In this document: piece after piece, positions 55,639 to 63,252 of the stretch | Position numbering within the stretch: position 1 is the first letter of the stretch | Layout of the letters: every line of letters begins with the position of its first letter | Assembly: GCF_015477765.1 (NCBI RefSeq) | Contig: NZ_JADLQQ010000004.1 | Location: 186,001 to 250,000 of the forward strand | Length of the DNA: 64,000 bases | Source: Nocardia transvalensis | GTDB lineage: Bacteria > Actinomycetota > Actinomycetes > Mycobacteriales > Mycobacteriaceae | Reading direction: 5' to 3' | Position numbers and translations under genes: made by a program | Notes under the pieces: generated by a model | Told to the model about the DNA's origin: nothing | Database searches by the model: none | Seen by the model: the letters and a program-made list of their open reading frames with translations, nothing else

Positions 55639-56766
55639 TCAGGCGACGGTGATGGGTAGCTCGGCGATGCCCAGCGGGCGCAGGATGCGCTGGAATTTGC
55701 CGGTGGTCTCGGCCAGCTCCGCGGCCGGATCCGATTCGGCGACGATGCCGCCGCCCGCGTGGGCGAGCAGGCTTCGCCCGTCGGCGGCCAGTTCGGCGCA
55801 GCGGATGCTCACCATCCACTCGCCGTCGCCCCGGGCGTCGCACCAGCCGATCGCGCCCGCGTAGAAGCCGCGGTCGCCCTCGAGCTCGGCGATCAGACGG
55901 GCGGCCTCGTCGGTGGGTGTGCCACAGATCGCGGGCGTGGGATGCAGGGCGGCCGCCAGTTCCAGCGCCGACGGCCCGTCGGCACGCACCGCGGCCGTGA
56001 TCGGGGTGCCGATATGCCACATCTCGGGAGTACTGGTGAGTTCCGGTGCGGGCGTGTGCACGTCGGCACACCGATCACGCAGCACCGCACCGACCTGCTC
56101 GACCACGTACCCGTGCTCGTGCCGATCCTTCGACGAGGTGAGCAGATCGGCGGCGACGGCGCGGTCGGCCCGTTCGTCACCGGTGACCCGGCGGGCCGAT
56201 CCGGCCAGCGGATGACTGAGCACCTCGGTCCCGTCCCGGCGAATCAGCACCTCGGGACTGGAGCCCACCAGATGCCGACCGGTGAAGGGCGCGCCCGCGG
56301 CCGACAGATCGACGAGGAAGCCGTTGCCCATCGGGTCGGTCGCCACCAGCTGCTCCAGAATGTCGTGTGCCCGTACCGGTACGGCCGAGCGGGCGCGAAT
56401 GGCCCTGGCCAGCACGACCTTTCGGATCGGATGGGTCGGATCGGCGAGCAGCCGCACGGCCTCGGCCACGCGCCGCACATGGGTCTCCGGATCCGGGATG
56501 GCGGCCTCGAATTCGAAGGTCGGCGGCGTCGCCGGTGCAACCGGGCGTATGTCGTTGTCGCGCACCGTTATCGATTGCGGGGCCCACAGCGCCGCGGGGG
56601 CGTCGGGCGCGAAGGGCAGCGCACCGACGACGTGGGTGACCTCACCGCCGCGCAGGGCGGCGGCGGCCTCGGCCACGGAGGAGAAGACTCGTCCGACGCC
56701 CCACGCGCACACGGTGCGGTACGGGCGGGACAGGACGAAGGCGGGATCGGCGGAAATGGAGATCAT
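55639..56766 (-). CDS. entC: Isochorismate synthase
   Basis: Chorismate-utilising enzyme of 375 residues making isochorismate, the first step to 2,3-dihydroxybenzoate. Motifs: IRKVVLARAIRARS, LVGSSPEVLIRR, SHPLAGSARR, SSKDRHEHGYVVEQV, LHPTPAICGTPTDEAARLIAELEGDRGFYAGAIGWCDARGDGEWMVSIRCAEL and AGGGIVAESDPAAELAET. It lacks the lyase features of salicylate synthases as far as can be read, in line with the neighbouring isochorismatase and dehydrogenase. ATG 56766, 9 nt after the entA-like stop, so co-transcribed. Confidence 0.9.
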   Translation of the reverse strand: MISISADPAFVLSRPYRTVCAWGVGRVFSSVAEAAAALRGGEVTHVVGALPFAPDAPAALWAPQSITVRDNDIRPVAPATPPTFEFEAAIPDPETHVRRVAEAVRLLADPTHPIRKVVLARAIRARSAVPVRAHDILEQLVATDPMGNGFLVDLSAAGAPFTGRHLVGSSPEVLIRRDGTEVLSHPLAGSARRVTGDERADRAVAADLLTSSKDRHEHGYVVEQVGAVLRDRCADVHTPAPELTSTPEMWHIGTPITAAVRADGPSALELAAALHPTPAICGTPTDEAARLIAELEGDRGFYAGAIGWCDARGDGEWMVSIRCAELAADGRSLLAHAGGGIVAESDPAAELAETTGKFQRILRPLGIAELPITVA

Positions 56767-56775
56767 CCTTTCGGA

Positions 56776-57576
56776 TCACATGTCGAGCGTCGCTCCGCCG
56801 TCCACCCGCAGGTCGTGCATGGTGATGTGGCGGGCGTCGTCGGATACCAGGAAGCGGACCGCCGCGGCGATATCGGCGGGTTCGGCTATGCGCCGCAAGG
56901 GAATTCCGAGGCAGTACGCCTCGGGGTCGCCGTCGAGCAGGCTCGCTCGGGCGGCGTCGTCGAGCGCGCGATCACCGTCGTCGGCGTAGAGGCCGCGCAG
57001 CATGGCCGTATTCGTCGAGCCCGGGGACACCAGGTTCACCCGCACGCCGTGCGGGGCGACCTGCAGCGCCAGTGCGCGGGTGAAGGCGGTGGCGGCCGCC
57101 TTGGACGCGCAGTAGGCCGCCATGCCGAGGCGCGGGGTGCTCGCGGCATTGGACGAGACGACCACGATCGCCCCACCCCCGGCGGCGACCATGTCGCGGG
57201 CCGCGCGCTGGGTGACGTGCATGGTTCCGGTGGCGTTCACGGCGAGGCTGCGCTCCCATGCCTCGGGCGTGATGTCCAGCGCCGCCCCGGAATCCATCAC
57301 CCCGGCGGCATGCACGACCACATTCGCCGGGCCGTGCTGCGCGGTGAACGCGTCGAAGGCGCGGGCCACGGACTTGCCGTCGGCCACGTCCACCTCGGCG
57401 GCGTGAACGGAACACGGTGTGCGGTCGGCAATGTCACGCGCAACCTCGTGAACTGCGGAGTCCCGGTCCCACAGCGCCACGGCGCGTGCGCCGTCGGCGA
57501 GTTCCGCCGCGATCGCCGCGCCGATGCCTGCGGCCGCCCCGGTGACGACGAGTACTCGCTCGCCCGAATCGATCAT
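56776..57576 (-). CDS. entA: 2,3-dihydro-2,3-dihydroxybenzoate dehydrogenase
   Basis: Short-chain dehydrogenase of 266 residues with the NAD motif VVTGAAAGIGAAIAAELA, NNAG-equivalent VVHAAGVM, the catalytic Ser in VVVSSNAAS and YxxxK in YCASKAAA. The context of isochorismatase and isochorismate synthase genes makes the EntA role nearly certain. Its ATG 57576 lies only 5 nt from the IdeR-type box, leaving no room for a separate ribosome site, so the transcript may be leaderless or the site may overlap the operator. First gene of the minus-strand unit. Confidence 0.88.
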   Translation of the reverse strand: MIDSGERVLVVTGAAAGIGAAIAAELADGARAVALWDRDSAVHEVARDIADRTPCSVHAAEVDVADGKSVARAFDAFTAQHGPANVVVHAAGVMDSGAALDITPEAWERSLAVNATGTMHVTQRAARDMVAAGGGAIVVVSSNAASTPRLGMAAYCASKAAATAFTRALALQVAPHGVRVNLVSPGSTNTAMLRGLYADDGDRALDDAARASLLDGDPEAYCLGIPLRRIAEPADIAAAVRFLVSDDARHITMHDLRVDGGATLDM

Positions 57577-57581
57577 GGATG

Positions 57582-57600
57582 TAAGGTTAGCCTAACCTGA
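57582..57600. promoter_or_regulatory. IdeR/DtxR iron box between entA and entE
   Basis: TAAGGTTAGCCTAACCTGA matches 17 of 19 positions of the DtxR/IdeR consensus TTAGGTTAGCCTAACCTAA and is nearly palindromic. It lies between the divergent starts of the dehydrogenase (57576) and the ligase (57675), so iron-bound repressor could shut off both operons together. Confidence 0.85.
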
Positions 57601-57674
57601 TGAAAAATGGGGTGTTCGTCCGATTCGTGAACATCCGGCACAGGCCTGTCCCCACTGGAAAGAGGTGTCCCACA

Positions 57675-59324
57675 ATGCCATCCACCGTTCTCCCCGGCTT
57701 CACGCCGTGGCCCGCGGCCGACGCGCAGCGGTACCGAGAGCTCGGTTGCTGGGCCGGAGAGACCTTCGGTGACATGCTGGCCGCCCGCGCGGCCGCGGTT
57801 CCCGATGCGGTCGCCGTCGTGGACGGCGCGCACCGCTGGACCTACGCCGAACTCGACCACCGGGCACGATCGCTGGCCACCGGCCTGGCGCGGCTCGGTA
57901 TCGGCCGCCACGACCGGGTGCTGGTGCAGTTGCCCAACCGCGCCGAATTCGTGGAGGTGATCTTCGCGCTGTTCGAGCTCGGGGCGTTGCCGGTGTTCTG
58001 TCTGCCCGCGCATCGCCGAGCCGAACTGGTTCCCATCGCCACGGCGAGCGGGGCGACCGCGATCGTCACCTGTGGTGTGCACCAGCGCTTCGACTATGCG
58101 GCGCTGGCGGATTCGATCCGCGAGCAGGTTGCCACCGTGGCACACCTCGTGATCGTCACCGACGACTCGCAGGGCCCGCTGCCCGCGGGCGCCCGCACGA
58201 TCGACGAATTCCGGGACGAACCGGGCGATCTGCCCGTCATCGACGCGAGTGACGTTGCGTTCTTGCAGCTTTCGGGCGGCAGCACCGGTATCCCGAAACT
58301 CATTCCCCGCACCCACGACGACTACCACTACAGCGTGCGGCGCAGTGCGGAGATCTGCGAGCTCGGCAGCGACAGCGTCTATCTTGCGACACTGCCCGTC
58401 GCGCACAACTTTCCGATGAGTTCCCCCGGCATTCTCGGCACGCTGTGGGCCGGTGGCACGGTGGCCCTGACCCCGGATCCGACTCCGGCGGCCGCATTCG
58501 GCGCCATCGAGCGGTTCGGTGTGACCATCACCGGGCTGGTGCCGCCGCTGGCGCGGCTGTGGGTGGAGCGGGCCGAGGCCGGTGGCACCCCGGATCTGTC
58601 CAGCCTGAAGGTGGTGCAGGTGGGTGGCGCGCGCTGTCCGGACGAACTGGCCCGGCGGGTCGGCCCGGCGCTCGGTGCCACGCTGCAGCAGGTGTTCGGG
58701 ATGGCCGAGGGGCTGGTGTGCTATACGCGGCTGGACGATCCGATCGAGGTGGTGATCGAAACCCAGGGCCGCCCGATGTCGGAGCACGACCGGATCGCGG
58801 TGGTCGACGACGCGGGCAACCCGGTGCCGCCGGGTGCGGACGGCAACCTGATCACCCACGGCCCGTACACGATTCGCGGCTACTACGACAATCCCGAGGC
58901 CAACGCCCGCAGTTTCACCGCCGACGGCTGGTACCGCACGGGTGACATGGTGGCCGTGCGGCCCGACGGCAATCTGGTCGTCAAGGGGCGCGCGGGCGAC
59001 TGGGTGAACCGGGGCGGGGAGAAGGTCTCCGCCGAGGAGCTCGAGGCACACCTGCTGGCCCATCCGGGGGTGCGGGATGCGGTGATCGTGGGGACACCCG
59101 ACCCGGTTCTCGGACAGCGAATCTCGGCCTTCGTGCAACCGAACGATCCGGCCGGGAAGCTCACGCTGACCGCGGTGCGAGCCTTCGTGCGCGAGCGTGG
59201 TGTGGCGGCCTGGAAGATGCCCGATGCCGTGGTGATCGTGGACAGCTTCCCGGAGACGGGGGTGGGCAAGATCAGCCGCAAGGAGCTGCGGCAGCTGCTC
59301 GCCGAAGGCGCGCTCGGGAAGTGA
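57675..59324 (+). CDS. entE: 2,3-dihydroxybenzoate-AMP ligase
   Basis: Stand-alone adenylation enzyme (549 residues) that activates an aryl acid and loads a carrier protein. A3 core LQLSGGSTGIPKLIPRT, A5 region QQVFGMAEGLVCYTRLDD, A8/A10 GDWVNRGGEKVSAEELE and GVGKISRKELRQ. Specificity residues: LPVAHNFPMSSPG has Ser where salicylate-specific enzymes usually have Cys, and MAEGLVCYT has Val where they have Leu, both favouring 2,3-dihydroxybenzoate as described for DhbE. ATG 57675 follows AAAGAGGTG; an upstream in-frame ATG at 57600 abuts the IdeR box. Divergent from entA. Confidence 0.9.
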   Translation: MPSTVLPGFTPWPAADAQRYRELGCWAGETFGDMLAARAAAVPDAVAVVDGAHRWTYAELDHRARSLATGLARLGIGRHDRVLVQLPNRAEFVEVIFALFELGALPVFCLPAHRRAELVPIATASGATAIVTCGVHQRFDYAALADSIREQVATVAHLVIVTDDSQGPLPAGARTIDEFRDEPGDLPVIDASDVAFLQLSGGSTGIPKLIPRTHDDYHYSVRRSAEICELGSDSVYLATLPVAHNFPMSSPGILGTLWAGGTVALTPDPTPAAAFGAIERFGVTITGLVPPLARLWVERAEAGGTPDLSSLKVVQVGGARCPDELARRVGPALGATLQQVFGMAEGLVCYTRLDDPIEVVIETQGRPMSEHDRIAVVDDAGNPVPPGADGNLITHGPYTIRGYYDNPEANARSFTADGWYRTGDMVAVRPDGNLVVKGRAGDWVNRGGEKVSAEELEAHLLAHPGVRDAVIVGTPDPVLGQRISAFVQPNDPAGKLTLTAVRAFVRERGVAAWKMPDAVVIVDSFPETGVGKISRKELRQLLAEGALGK

Positions 59325-59380
59325 CCCGGCGGTGGTGCGGCCCACCCGGTCCCGAGCGACCGGGCGGCCGCGCCACCCAC

Positions 59381-59620
59381 TCACTTCAGGATGTCGAGCC
59401 ACGATCCCAGGACGGGATCCGAAGCGAGCGTGGGGAAGTCGACGTGCTCATAGCCCGCCGCGCGCCACTTCTCGACCAGCGACATGATGCGCACCGAGTC
59501 GAGCCCGGCATCCAGCAGATCGGTCTCGTCGGTCAGTTCGCCCGGGTCCACGCCCAGCGCCGACGCCACGTCCGCGATGACCCGCCGGCGATCCGACGCT
59601 GTGGTCTGGTCGGTAGTCAT
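59381..59620 (-). CDS. Stand-alone aryl carrier protein
   Basis: A 79-residue carrier with the phosphopantetheine Ser in LLDAGLDSVRIMSLVEKW and the end GYEHVDFPTLASDPVLGSW, typical of aryl carrier domains such as that fused to EntB. It replaces the missing carrier domain of the isochorismatase and should receive 2,3-dihydroxybenzoate from the ligase at 57675. Convergent with that gene and 6 nt downstream of the siderophore-interacting protein, so in one operon with it. ATG 59620 follows GAGAGGAATGAACGACC. Confidence 0.88.
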   Translation of the reverse strand: MTTDQTTASDRRRVIADVASALGVDPGELTDETDLLDAGLDSVRIMSLVEKWRAAGYEHVDFPTLASDPVLGSWLDILK

Positions 59621-59626
59621 GGTCGT

Positions 59627-60463
59627 TCATTCCTCTCTGTCGAAATCGGCCACGCCGCGCTTCCAGTAGCCGGCGATCAGGCAGTCCTTCGGGCCCACTC
59701 CCAGTTCCGTGCGCACCCAGCGGCGCAGCGGGCGCAGCGCACCCGCCTCACCGGCCATCCAGACGTAGACCCGTTCTCCGCTGGGCACTTTCACCTCGCG
59801 AACCGCCTGCTCCAGCCCGTTGCCATCGCCCGGTTCGGCGGTGTCGCGGTGCACCCAGCGCACCGCGACACCGGGCGGCGGGTCCAGCGGAATCTCCTCG
59901 TCGGCGCCGCCTACCGCGAGGAAGGCCCAGCCGGACGCCTCCCTGGGCAGCCACTCCAGCCAGCGGGCGATCGCGGGCAGCGCGGTGATGTCACCGGCGA
60001 ACAGGTATTTGTCGTAAGTTCTCGGAACCACCACGCCCCCGGGCGGACCCGCGATGTGGATTCGCGTGCCGGGTGTCGCCGCGAGCGCCCACTCCGAGGC
60101 AAGGCCGCCGGGGTGAATGGCGAAGTCGATGTCCAACTCGCACTCTGTCGCGCTGTGGCGGCGCACCGTGTACTCCCGCGACACCGGCCGGGGATTTCCC
60201 CATTCCAGCGACAATCCGTCCTTCCGCGGCAGCCGCAGCACGCCCTCGTCGTCCGGAAAGACCAGGCGCACATGCTCGTCGGGCACGTAGCTGTGAAATC
60301 CCGCCAGGTCCGGCCCGCCGAAGGTGATGCGCAGCAGCGCGGAACCGAGGCGCTGGGTGCGGATCACCTCCACCTCGCACAGCCCGATGGGGTAGCCGAC
60401 CTTGGCGCCGTGCGCTCCCGACAGCACCGCGGTGATGTTTTCGGCATAGGCGGCACGATCCAT
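59627..60463 (-). CDS. Siderophore-interacting protein (FAD ferric reductase)
   Basis: SIP-family flavoprotein of 278 residues: GLCEVEVIRTQRLGSALLRITFGGPDL, FAD motif SREYTVRRHSATECELDIDFAIH, GPPGGVVVPRTYDKYLFAGDITALPAIARWLE and the C-terminal AGEAGALRPLRRWVRTELGVGPKDCLIAGYWKRGVAD. It should release iron from the imported catecholate siderophore. It resembles the protein at 17597 in fold but not closely in sequence. Part of the minus-strand operon lipoprotein-exporter-SIP-carrier; 4 nt after the MFS stop. Confidence 0.9.
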   Translation of the reverse strand: MDRAAYAENITAVLSGAHGAKVGYPIGLCEVEVIRTQRLGSALLRITFGGPDLAGFHSYVPDEHVRLVFPDDEGVLRLPRKDGLSLEWGNPRPVSREYTVRRHSATECELDIDFAIHPGGLASEWALAATPGTRIHIAGPPGGVVVPRTYDKYLFAGDITALPAIARWLEWLPREASGWAFLAVGGADEEIPLDPPPGVAVRWVHRDTAEPGDGNGLEQAVREVKVPSGERVYVWMAGEAGALRPLRRWVRTELGVGPKDCLIAGYWKRGVADFDREE

Positions 60464-60467
60464 GGAC

Positions 60468-61691
60468 CTACTCCTTTCCCAGCAGCGGCCCGGCGGTCAG
60501 AGCCGCCAGGGCGCCCAGTATCAGTACGGACAGCCCGTAGACCACGAGAGCGGTTGCGGGCGAGAAGAATTGACCAGCCAGGCCCGCCACCATCGACCCG
60601 ATCGCAGTCCCGGTCACCGCTTGGACCATGAGCAGCCCGGAGACCCGCCCGCGCAACTCCTCGGGCGCATTGTGTTGCAGCACCGAGTAGCGCAGCACCA
60701 TGTTGACCGCGCGGGCGAGACCGAATCCGGCCAGCCCCAGGAAGACCAGGGCGGCGTGCGGTGCCACTCCGGCGACGATCACGCCGATCGGCATGAGCGC
60801 CAGCGAGATCAGCAACGCCCGGCCCGGATGGCCGGTGCGGCCGATCCATCCGCTGGTCAGCGAGCCGAGCACCGCGCCCGCGCCGGGTGCGGCGTAGAGC
60901 AGGCCGAGGGCCGTTGTGCCCGCGCCGAGTTCGTGCTCGGCCAGGGCGGGCAGCAACACCAGCGGTCCGCTCACCAGCATGGCGATCAGGCCGGTGAGCA
61001 GGGCGGGGCGAATCACCGGATGCCGCACGGCGAATCGGATGCCGATGGCCAGTGCCCGCAGCGGATGGTCGGTGTGGCGTTGCGGGGGCGGCTGCGGGCC
61101 GATGGCCCGGATCAGGGTCACCGTGGCGACGGTCGCGGCCGCGGCGAGGAAAAATGCCGGGGCCACACCGGTTTTCGCGATCAGCAGACCGGCCAGCGCC
61201 GGTGTGATCATGGTGCCCAGGTCGGAGGTGAGCGCGGTGAGCGCACCGGCGGCGGGCACCTTGTCCCGCCCGACCAGCTTGGGAACCAACGCCATCAGCG
61301 CCGAACCGCTGATCCCGCCCGCCAGGCCGTCGATCACACCGGCGGCGTAGATCACCGGCAGCATCGGATGCGGCAGTAGCGCATTGACGCCGAGTACGAG
61401 GAAGCCGAAACCGGCTGCGCTGCGCGACCATTGGATGACGTCACGCCGGTCGTACCGGTCGGCGATCACGCCCCCGAACAGGCTTCCGGCGAACAGCGCG
61501 ACCGCGGTGACCGTGGTGACGCCCGCGACGTGCAGCGAGGATCCGGTCAGCCGGTAGACCTGCACGGGCAGGGCCACCATGAGCAGCCCGATGCCCAGCA
61601 CCGACACCAGCCGTGCGGCGAAGGCGCAGCGGAACTCCCGGCTGGCCCGCAGCGGCGAGACGTCGATGAGCAGGCCGCCGACGGCCGTCAC
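60468..61691 (-). CDS. MFS siderophore exporter, EntS-like
   Basis: A 407-residue, twelve-helix major facilitator of the DHA3/EntS type: FRCAFAARLVSVLGIGLLMVALPVQVYRLTGSSLHVAGVT, GSLFGGVIADRYDRRDVIQWSR (loop 2-3 motif A) and APEELRGRVSGLLMVQAVTGTAIGSMVAGL. In Escherichia EntS exports enterobactin; here the neighbours suggest export of the DHB siderophore. The start codon overlaps the lipoprotein stop by 4 nt. Confidence 0.89.
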   Translation of the reverse strand: MTAVGGLLIDVSPLRASREFRCAFAARLVSVLGIGLLMVALPVQVYRLTGSSLHVAGVTTVTAVALFAGSLFGGVIADRYDRRDVIQWSRSAAGFGFLVLGVNALLPHPMLPVIYAAGVIDGLAGGISGSALMALVPKLVGRDKVPAAGALTALTSDLGTMITPALAGLLIAKTGVAPAFFLAAAATVATVTLIRAIGPQPPPQRHTDHPLRALAIGIRFAVRHPVIRPALLTGLIAMLVSGPLVLLPALAEHELGAGTTALGLLYAAPGAGAVLGSLTSGWIGRTGHPGRALLISLALMPIGVIVAGVAPHAALVFLGLAGFGLARAVNMVLRYSVLQHNAPEELRGRVSGLLMVQAVTGTAIGSMVAGLAGQFFSPATALVVYGLSVLILGALAALTAGPLLGKE

Positions 61692-62683
61692 TTGAAGCGC
61701 TCCGCGAGCAGATCGAGGGTGCGCATGACGTTGCGGTAGTCGGGACGCTGGCTGGTGGCGGGCAGCTCGAAGACGTTGCCGGACTTGAAGGCCGGGAGCT
61801 TGGCCAGCATCGGGTCCTGCCGCAACTGCTCGAGGCCGCGGCCGCCCTCGAGTTGCACGACGAACAACACCGGGGCGTCGGCGACGGTGGTCAGCAGTTC
61901 CGGGCTGAACCCCACCCAGTCGGCGGCGGCCGCACGGGTCGGATTCCCGGCCTTGGCCTCCACCTTGTCGTCGATGGTGAAACCGACCTCGGCCAGCAGC
62001 GCGGGCAGGGGGGTGCCCGGCGCGATCACGGAGGGCTTCTGATCCTTGCGCGACTGGTAGATCGCGGCCGCGCCCTGAGGGACCTTGATCGAGGACTTCA
62101 CCTTCGCGACCTTGTCGCCGTAGGCCTTGATCAGTTCGTTCACCCGGTCCGAACGGTTCACCACGTCGGCGACGGCCTTCAGCTGGTCCTGCCAGTTGGT
62201 GATGGAGGAGGAGATCAGCACCGTCGGTGCGATGGCGGTGAGCCGGTCGTAGGCGTCGATGGACTGCTGACCCGGATATCCCTGTCCGCCACCGATGATC
62301 AGGTCCGGATGCTGGGCGGCGATGAACTCCAGATTGATGTTGTCGCCGGACGGCAGCACCTGCGTGCCCTGCTTCTCGGCGTCCTCGGCCCAGGCCTGCG
62401 GGAACTTGCCGGGCGCGAGCGTGACGCCGAGCACTCGCGGGTCCGCGGCCTTGACCTTGGCGCCGAGATCGTAGAGATATCCGGCGAGCGAGCCGTTGAC
62501 CACGACGATGCGCTGCGGGTCCGCGGGCACCGCGACCGCCCCGCGCTCGGTCTGCACCTGCCGGGTGGCCGAGCCGTCGGAGTCCTTCGAGGCGGAGCTA
62601 CTACAGCCCGCCACCGCGGCGAGGGCGACGATCAGCAGGGCGACGGCGGCGCGTAGCCGGGCCGTCGTTCGGTACACAGTCAT
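61688..62683 (-). CDS. Ferric-siderophore substrate-binding lipoprotein (FepB-like)
   Basis: Class III periplasmic-binding-type lipoprotein of 331 residues. The signal ends in a lipobox LAAVAGC; the fold shows RIVVVNGSLAGYLYDLGAKVKAADPR, IAAQHPDLIIGGGQGYPGQQSIDAYDRLTAIAPTVLIS and KLPAFKSGNVFELPATSQRPDYRNVMRTLDLLAERF. ATG 62683 has AAGAAGGAACCC as ribosome site; an open frame continues upstream into the thioesterase relic but carries no signal. The matching permease and ATPase of an iron importer are not in the window. Confidence 0.9.
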   Translation of the reverse strand: MTVYRTTARLRAAVALLIVALAAVAGCSSSASKDSDGSATRQVQTERGAVAVPADPQRIVVVNGSLAGYLYDLGAKVKAADPRVLGVTLAPGKFPQAWAEDAEKQGTQVLPSGDNINLEFIAAQHPDLIIGGGQGYPGQQSIDAYDRLTAIAPTVLISSSITNWQDQLKAVADVVNRSDRVNELIKAYGDKVAKVKSSIKVPQGAAAIYQSRKDQKPSVIAPGTPLPALLAEVGFTIDDKVEAKAGNPTRAAAADWVGFSPELLTTVADAPVLFVVQLEGGRGLEQLRQDPMLAKLPAFKSGNVFELPATSQRPDYRNVMRTLDLLAERFK

Positions 62684-62709
62684 GGGTTCCTTCTTGTTAT
62701 GGGGGAGGC

Positions 62710-63252
62710 TCATGCGCCGATCGCGGGATCGACGTCGAGGAGGGCGGCGATCTCGGTCCAGCCCGTGGGGGACACGATGTCGAAGTGCGAGTAGGGGAGT
62801 CGGCGCACGATCACGTGCGCGTCGGCGGCTCGCCATCCGGCCAGTTGCGTGCGCGTGTGGTCGGGCTCGGTGCCGGTATCGGCGACATAGAGCGCCATCG
62901 GGCCGGTGTAGCGCGGCGTGGCGGAGCGGGTGACCATGCCGAGCAGATCGGTCGCGGCGGACCGGATAGCGGCCGCGAGTTCCGGGGCGTCGCCGGGCAA
63001 TTCGGGCAGTAGGCCATCGAGCCGAGCGGGATCGCGCAGCGACCGGACCGCCTGCGCGGTGAGCTCGGTGAGTGGATGGGAGTCGACGAGGCCCACATAG
63101 GCCGCGGTTTCACCGCTCTCCTCCAGCGCGGCCGCCAGCGCGTGAACGATATTGCCGCCCAAGGAATATCCGAGCAGGTGGTAGGGGCCGTGGGGTTGGA
63201 TGCGCCGGATGGTGTCGAGGTAGTGGCGGGCCAGCGCGTCGAGGGTGGGCGC
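62710..63252 (-). pseudogene. 3' part of an NRPS thioesterase domain
   Basis: The frame encodes the C-terminal two thirds of a type I/II thioesterase: PTLDALARHYLDTIRRIQPHGPYHLLGYSLGGNIVHALAAALEE, with the catalytic Ser in GYSLGG and His in YSHFDIVSP, and a normal C-terminus. The first beta strands and oxyanion-hole region are missing. At 63249-63252 the sequence changes to an ABC ATPase in another frame, so this part has no start codon or ribosome site of its own. Thioesterases of this look terminate siderophore NRPS lines such as EntF or DhbF, so an NRPS gene probably once stood here. Confidence 0.8.

Noticed and set aside
55759..57600. 613-codon plus-strand open frame opposite entC and entA
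   Set aside because: Composition is His/Gly/Arg-rich with no recognisable fold; the opposite strand encodes motif-complete enzymes.
57573..59402. 609-codon minus-strand open frame opposite the DHB-AMP ligase
   Set aside because: Shadow frame without motifs; it would also run over the IdeR box.
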